In this document: piece after piece, positions 33,714-37,854 of the stretch
How the letters are laid out: each line of letters begins with the position of its first letter
How positions within the stretch are numbered: position 1 is the first letter of the stretch
Source: Desulfotignum sp.
GTDB lineage: Bacteria; Desulfobacterota; Desulfobacteria; Desulfobacterales; Desulfobacteraceae
Direction: 5' to 3'
Assembly: GCA_011389555.1 (NCBI GenBank)
Contig: JAABUD010000119.1
Coordinates: 1 to 37,854 of the forward strand
DNA length: 37,854 bases
Notes under the pieces: generated by a model
Seen by the model: the letters and a program-made list of their open reading frames with translations, nothing else
Database searches by the model: none
What the model was told of the DNA's origin: nothing
Made by a program: the position numbers and the translations under genes

Positions 33714-35756
33714 CTACCTGCCCTGTTTTTTTATGGCCTTTGTCAAATCCCGGGCCGTGTCAGCGGCATCTCCGGTCAAAACAATGGTTTTGGGATCGTC
33801 ATACAGGGTATTGTCCACACCGGAGTACCCGGGGTTTGTATCAAAATTGCACACCACAATGGTTTTTGCCTCATGGGCGTTGAGGATCGGCATGCCCGAG
33901 ATGGGGGTGTCTTCCACATGGATGGCCGCCGGATTCACCACATCACAGGCCCCGAACACCAGAGCCACATCGGTTTGTGAAAATTCCGGGTTTATTTCAT
34001 CCATCTCCTTGAGCTTGTCATACTCCACTTCCGCCTCGGCCAGCAGCACATTCATGTGTCCGGGCATGCGCCCGGCCACCGGATGAATGGCAAACGACAC
34101 CTCTTTTCCCGATGATTCCAGCAGGTCGGCCAGTTCTTTCACCGGAACCTGGGCCTGGGCCCGGGCCATGCCGTAGCCGGGAATGATGATGATTTTCCGG
34201 GCGGACATCAGCCGGTCAAGCGCAGCATCGATCGGGGGTGTTTCCGGCCCGCTCCCATCCCCTGATTGTTTCGGACCCGTTGACGGGGTCTCGGTCAATT
34301 CCCCGAGCAGCTGTTCCATGGTCTGTCTGGCATTTCCCAGAAGCATCAGGGTGCTGGAATTGTGATACAGGGCATTGTCCACCCCGGAATACCCGGGCTG
34401 GTCATCCAGATTGCAGCAGATCACCTGTTTGGCCTCATGGGCGTTGAGGATCGGCATGCCCGAGATGGGGGAACCGTCGGTTTCCATGGCTGCCGGATTC
34501 ACCACGTCACAGGCACCGATCACCAGGCATAGATCCGTCTGTGAAAATGACGGGTTCACCTCATCCATTTCCACAAGCTTGTCATACTCCACCCCCGCCT
34601 CGGCCAGCAGCACGTTCATGTGCCCCGGCATGCGCCCGGCCACCGGATGAATGGCAAATGACACCTCTTTTCCCAATGATTCCAGCAGGTCGGCCAGCTC
34701 TTTCACCTGGAACTGGGCCTGGGCCACTGCCATGCCATATCCCGGCACCACAATGATGGTTTTTGCGTTTTGAATCTTCTCCGCCGCGGTTTTCAATGGA
34801 TCCGATCCGGACGGCCCTGTTTCATTTTTTTTGGATTCAACTCTCGTTTCATCGATGATTTGTTCCGGTTCAGACCCTTGCAGATCGGCTGGAAACAACC
34901 TTTTTTCAGCCTTTTCGTCCCTGTTTTCATCCAGGGGTGAAACCGGTTTGTCCGGCGCCTTTTCCGGTACGAATACATGATACAAACTTCGGTTCATGGC
35001 CCGGCACATCATATGGGTGAGAATGGATCCGGAAGCGGCCACCGTGGCGCCGCAGGCGATCAGCAGCTGATTTTCGATGATCATGCCGCACAAGGCTGCC
35101 GCCAGACCGGTGGTGGCGTTCAAAAAAGAGATGAGCACCGGCATGTCCGCCCCGCCCACACGGATGGAAAACAAGATGCCGAACAGGATGGACAGGGCAA
35201 ATATGATCAGATAGACGATCAGGGCCGCATTCACCGGCAGAAAAAAAGCAACGATCATCAGCACGATCACGATCCCCAGATTGGCCTTTACCAGCCGGGT
35301 ATGATTCGCCAGGATCGTGGGGATCTGCCCCAGCAGACCGGCGAGTTTCCCGGCCGCCACCATACTGCCTGAAAACGTCAATGACCCCACGGCAAGGTTC
35401 AGAAGCCCCGATATTTCATTCAAGGTCCCCATCTGGCCCGCTCCCCGCATCAATTCCACAAAGGAAAGAAAAAACGCGGCAATACCGCCGGCACCGTTCT
35501 GAAACGCCACCATGGCGGGAATCTGAATCATGGTGATTTTCCGGGCCACCCAGACTCCGGCAATGCCGCCCACCAGAAGACAGGCCAGCACCACAGACGG
35601 GTGCATGATGCCGTTTCTGTAAATCACCAGACCCATGGCACACGCCAGGGCCGCAGCAGCGGCCAGGTTCCCGTATTTTGCCTCCGACGGCCGCCGAAAC
35701 AGCCATATCCCGACAATCAGAACACCGATCAGACAAAAATCCAGCGCCATATTCAT
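33714..35756 (-). CDS. pntB: Transhydrogenase beta subunit with duplicated domain III
   Basis: Membrane subunit of proton-translocating NAD(P) transhydrogenase, which normally moves hydride between NADH and NADP+ coupled to proton flow. It has 680 residues; typical PntB has about 460. Residues 1-260 are domain IIb, about nine helices, with VGGADMPVLISFLNATTG and MCRAMNRSLYHVF. A charged linker (262-331) leads to a first domain III (about 332-486) and, after a Pro/Ser/Gly linker (487-518), a second (about 519-677). The glycine motif is GYGMAVAQAQ in copy 1 and GYGMARAQAQ in copy 2; both have HPVAGRMPGHMNVLLAEA, GACDVVNPAA and PGYSGVDN. Where E. coli has K-R-S for the NADP 2'-phosphate, these read NLD and NFD. 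The start overlaps pntAB as ATGA. Confidence 0.92.
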   Translation of the reverse strand: MNMALDFCLIGVLIVGIWLFRRPSEAKYGNLAAAAALACAMGLVIYRNGIMHPSVVLACLLVGGIAGVWVARKITMIQIPAMVAFQNGAGGIAAFFLSFVELMRGAGQMGTLNEISGLLNLAVGSLTFSGSMVAAGKLAGLLGQIPTILANHTRLVKANLGIVIVLMIVAFFLPVNAALIVYLIIFALSILFGILFSIRVGGADMPVLISFLNATTGLAAALCGMIIENQLLIACGATVAASGSILTHMMCRAMNRSLYHVFVPEKAPDKPVSPLDENRDEKAEKRLFPADLQGSEPEQIIDETRVESKKNETGPSGSDPLKTAAEKIQNAKTIIVVPGYGMAVAQAQFQVKELADLLESLGKEVSFAIHPVAGRMPGHMNVLLAEAGVEYDKLVEMDEVNPSFSQTDLCLVIGACDVVNPAAMETDGSPISGMPILNAHEAKQVICCNLDDQPGYSGVDNALYHNSSTLMLLGNARQTMEQLLGELTETPSTGPKQSGDGSGPETPPIDAALDRLMSARKIIIIPGYGMARAQAQVPVKELADLLESSGKEVSFAIHPVAGRMPGHMNVLLAEAEVEYDKLKEMDEINPEFSQTDVALVFGACDVVNPAAIHVEDTPISGMPILNAHEAKTIVVCNFDTNPGYSGVDNTLYDDPKTIVLTGDAADTARDLTKAIKKQGR
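33765..34181 (-). repeat. Second copy of tandem domain III repeat in pntB
   Basis: Encodes residues 526-664. It aligns gap-free with 34329-34745 at an offset of 564 bases. Over a 96-base block (34049-34144 against 34613-34708) I count about six mismatches. Confidence 0.85.
34329..34745 (-). repeat. First copy of tandem domain III repeat in pntB
   Basis: Encodes residues 338-476 of PntB. Over this 139-residue core the two copies differ at about 33 positions (about 76 percent identity, hand count), with no gaps. Confidence 0.85.
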
Positions 35757-36049
35757 GGGTTATCCCTTTCCTGCTTTTTTTTGAACATGCGCAGCATCCG
35801 GTCGGTGATGGTGAATCCGCCCACCAGGTTGAACGTGACCATGATCAACGCCACGGAACCGATGAGTTGTTCAACCGGGGAGGATGGGACGGAAAATAGA
35901 ATCAGCACCCCCAGAATGGTGACGGCGGATATGGCATTGGTCATGGACATCAGCGGGGTATGCAGAAGGGTGGGAACCCGTGAAATCAGAAAATACCCCA
36001 CCACGAATGAAAAAACAAATACCCCGACCATCAAAAAAAGATTGCTCAT
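35753..36049 (-). CDS. pntAB: Transhydrogenase alpha subunit, membrane part (domain IIa)
   Basis: A 98-residue membrane protein with three helices that forms part of the proton channel with PntB. It contains LLHTPLMSMTNAISAV and ends VGGFTITDRMLRMFKKK, both diagnostic. The position often occupied by a channel His (NAIHG in one class) is Ser (NAISAV). It is a separate gene, as in the three-subunit enzymes of Rhodospirillum and Thermus, and overlaps pntB by four bases. The upstream pntAA ends 31 bases before it. Confidence 0.93.
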   Translation of the reverse strand: MSNLFLMVGVFVFSFVVGYFLISRVPTLLHTPLMSMTNAISAVTILGVLILFSVPSSPVEQLIGSVALIMVTFNLVGGFTITDRMLRMFKKKQERDNP

Positions 36050-36080
36050 TGGTTGGCTCCCGATGGAAAATGAATGATGA

Positions 36081-37244
36081 TTACTCCGACAGACCCATGG
36101 CTTTCCGCGTCCCCTGATGAAGCAGCTCTCCCTGATGGGTCACCAGGGACTCTTTGATGATCTCATCGGTCATGTCGAATTCCGGGGTCTTGTTTTTGAA
36201 CAGATTTTCCACGAAATAGTACAGGTTGTTGGCATACAGCCATGAGGCATGTACCGGCAGAGACCCGGGAATGTTCTTGATGCCGCAGATGTAGACACCC
36301 TCGTACATCCGCTCTTTGCCCGGATCGGTCAATTCACAGTTTCCGCCCTGGTCGATGGATACATCCACGATCACGGATCCGGGCTTCATGGTTTCCACCA
36401 TTTGCCGGGTGATCAGGGTCTGGGCCACCTCGCCGGGCACCAGTGCGCTCAGAACAATGATATCGGCGTCCGCCACCAGAGGCCCCAGTGCCTGATGTTC
36501 TTTTTCCAGCCATTCCTGAGGCAGGGCTTTTGCATATCCCCCTTTTCCGATGACCAGTTCCGGCGGGGCTTCGAATCCCACCACCTTGACACCCAGGCTT
36601 TTTGCTTCATTTCGGGCATCCGGCCGGATATCCATGGCCTTGACCACCCCGCCCAGCCGTTTGCCGGTGGCAATGGCCTGAAGCCCCACCACACCGGTGC
36701 CCACCACCAGAATATTGGCCGGCTTGATCATGCCGATGGAGGTGCCGATCATGGGAATGAATTTGGGGAAATGGCCGGCTGCAATGATAATGGCCTTATA
36801 CCCGGTGATGGCACTCATGGATGTCAACGGATCCATGCGCTGGGCCCGGGATATCCGTGGAATCCCGTCCATGGTGAACGCCGTGATATGCCGTTGCTGC
36901 AGTTTTTTCACCCCCTCGTGATTGGATGGCGTGGCAGGATGAAGAAACGTGATCAGAATGGTATTTTTTTTCACCATATCGATCTCATGGATGTTGAACT
37001 GTTCATTGAACAGCGGTTCTTTCACCTTGAGAACGATATCGGATTTGTCATACAGTTCGACCGCATCCGCAGCAATGGCAGCACCGGCATTCCGGTACTG
37101 GTCATCGGGCACAAATACCCCGGCACCCGCGCTGGATTCCACCATCACCTCGAACCCGAGTTTGACAAACTTTTCAACTGTTTCCGGTAACGCAGCCACC
37201 CGGTCTTCATGGTACATGATCTCTCTGGGGATTCCGATTAACAT
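36081..37244 (-). CDS. pntAA: Transhydrogenase alpha subunit, NAD(H)-binding domain I
   Basis: Cytosolic domain I, 387 residues, which binds NAD(H) and exchanges hydride with domain III. The start is ATG 37244 (MLIGIPREIMYHEDRVA) with AAGGAG upstream; a longer frame to 37262 lacks it. The RQD loop (IPRISRAQRMD, with R130, Q135, D138) and the NAD fingerprint VVGTGVVGLQA (182-187), followed by AMDIRP (D205), are intact, so NAD(H) binding and hydride transfer look normal. SALVPGEVA and QGGNCELTDPG are further family motifs. It is the first gene of pntAA-pntAB-pntB, 112 bases after the nifJ stop; a hairpin lies between them. Confidence 0.95.
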   Translation of the reverse strand: MLIGIPREIMYHEDRVAALPETVEKFVKLGFEVMVESSAGAGVFVPDDQYRNAGAAIAADAVELYDKSDIVLKVKEPLFNEQFNIHEIDMVKKNTILITFLHPATPSNHEGVKKLQQRHITAFTMDGIPRISRAQRMDPLTSMSAITGYKAIIIAAGHFPKFIPMIGTSIGMIKPANILVVGTGVVGLQAIATGKRLGGVVKAMDIRPDARNEAKSLGVKVVGFEAPPELVIGKGGYAKALPQEWLEKEHQALGPLVADADIIVLSALVPGEVAQTLITRQMVETMKPGSVIVDVSIDQGGNCELTDPGKERMYEGVYICGIKNIPGSLPVHASWLYANNLYYFVENLFKNKTPEFDMTDEIIKESLVTHQGELLHQGTRKAMGLSE

Positions 37245-37315
37245 GATAAGGCTCCTTTTCAATTATCATCTGCATATCATCAAACAGATCAAAGGACCCG
37301 GCATATATATCGCAT

Positions 37316-37347
37316 ACGGGCCGGATCTTCGTTGAGATCCGGCCCGT
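37316..37347 (-). terminator. Hairpin between nifJ and pntAA
   Basis: A perfect 13-bp stem, ACGGGCCGGATCT / AGATCCGGCCCGT, with a 6-base loop begins 10 bases after the nifJ stop. No U-tract follows on the minus strand. Termination is likely but could be partial, leaving pntAA partly dependent on nifJ transcription. Confidence 0.65.
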
Positions 37348-37356
37348 TATGTCAGG

Positions 37357-37854
37357 TTATTTATCCTCTGATTTTCCGACGTCCGCCATCATTTTCAGCA
37401 TGTGGTACCGGTCCATCACCTCCTGCTCGATCTTTTTGCGCAGTCGCCTGGATTCCTCGGGAAAGCTTTTTTCCAGGGCGGCAAACCGCACCTCACCGCT
37501 CAAAAATTCCTGAAGACTGCCGTCCGGTTCTTTCGAATCCAGAAGAAAGGGATTCTTGCCTTCCTGGATCAATTCCGGATTATACCGGTACAACGGCCAG
37601 TATCCGCTATCCACAGCCAGCTTGCCTTCTTCCTGGGATTTTCCCATGCCTTTGCGGATACCCTGATTGATACACGGGGCATAGCAGATGATCAACGAAG
37701 GACCCGGATAGTTTTCCGCTTCCACCAGGGCCTTCATGGTCTGGTTCTTGTTGGCGCCCATGGAAATGGATGCCACGTAAATATATCCATAGCTCATCAT
37801 CATGCGGCCCATATCTTTTTTACCGATTTTTTTACCGGATGCCGCATATTTGGC
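37357..37854 (-). CDS. nifJ: Pyruvate:ferredoxin oxidoreductase, C-terminal fragment cut by window edge
   Basis: Converts pyruvate and CoA to acetyl-CoA, CO2 and reduced ferredoxin using thiamine diphosphate and iron-sulfur clusters. The open frame runs unbroken from the window edge (AKYAASGKKIGKKD...) through MSYGYIYVASISMGANKNQT, PGPSLIICYAPCINQGI and SGYWPLYRYNP, all conserved at the end of single-chain PFOR. The ATG at 37812 is internal. About 165 residues are visible, and the full protein would be about 1,170. It lies upstream of the transhydrogenase genes. Confidence 0.93.
   Translation of the reverse strand, partial: AKYAASGKKIGKKDMGRMMMSYGYIYVASISMGANKNQTMKALVEAENYPGPSLIICYAPCINQGIRKGMGKSQEEGKLAVDSGYWPLYRYNPELIQEGKNPFLLDSKEPDGSLQEFLSGEVRFAALEKSFPEESRRLRKKIEQEVMDRYHMLKMMADVGKSEDK

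Noticed and set aside
1-37854. Mobile elements, prophage, CRISPR arrays, tRNA or rRNA genes
   Set aside because: No transposase or integrase frames, no spaced repeats, and no tRNA-like intergenic sequence were found.

Overview
The window is ordinary-looking chromosomal DNA of a strictly anaerobic, Gram-negative bacterium, most likely a sulfate reducer of the Desulfobacteraceae (Desulfobacter/Desulfotignum-like; this is inference). Pointers are the many low-potential iron-sulfur proteins, a tungsten-type aldehyde:ferredoxin oxidoreductase, pyruvate:ferredoxin oxidoreductase, a siroheme-type mini sulfite reductase, rubrerythrin with PerR, Asp- and type 3 Pro-tRNA synthetases of the kind seen in that group, and an N-terminal AspRS signature (LGD..RTH) that I associate with deltaproteobacteria. 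No rRNA, tRNA, CRISPR array, IS element or phage gene was seen, and no stretch over 300 bases lacks a gene.

Layout. (1) 1-1776, minus strand: a TAXI-type TRAP transporter (receptor, then fused permease cut by the window edge). (2) 1945-6942: a three-gene minus-strand operon (HD-domain protein, iron-sulfur protein, mini siroheme reductase) divergent from a Crp/Fnr regulator, with an FNR-like box between them, followed by an aldehyde:ferredoxin oxidoreductase. (3) 7105-11570: hisD, hisS, aspS. (4) 11648-13442, minus: minCDE. (5) 13724-16919: aroF-aroB, then perR-rubrerythrin. (6) 17167-19367: trxA-trxB-bamD and rpmB. (7) 19372-29817, minus: one long run of closely spaced genes, cobU-cobS-cobD-cbiB-cbiR (cobamide lower-loop assembly and remodelling) running into ispG-proS-rsh-phoH. 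(8) 29949-31832: a small unrecognised protein plus a NifA-like sigma-54 activator. (9) 31810-37854, minus: the end of pyruvate:ferredoxin oxidoreductase, then a three-subunit proton-translocating transhydrogenase operon (pntAA-pntAB-pntB), an M23 peptidase and a MaoC-like hydratase.

The most unusual object is PntB (33714-35756). It is 680 residues instead of about 460 because the cytosolic nucleotide-binding domain III is present twice in tandem, offset by 188 residues and about 76 percent identical over the 139-residue core by hand count, joined by acidic Pro/Ser/Gly-rich linkers. Both copies lack the Lys-Arg-Ser that normally grips the 2'-phosphate of NADP(H), and neither place where a channel histidine is usually found in domain II (TM of PntAB or PntB) carries one. 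Domain I is canonical. This looks like a transhydrogenase with altered stoichiometry and perhaps altered nucleotide use, lying directly downstream of pyruvate:ferredoxin oxidoreductase. Secondary points of interest are the CbiR-containing cobamide cluster without a visible B12 riboswitch, the FNR-box-linked mini siroheme reductase operon, the perR promoter whose -35 is buried in a palindrome, and repeated motifs upstream of the aldehyde oxidoreductase.
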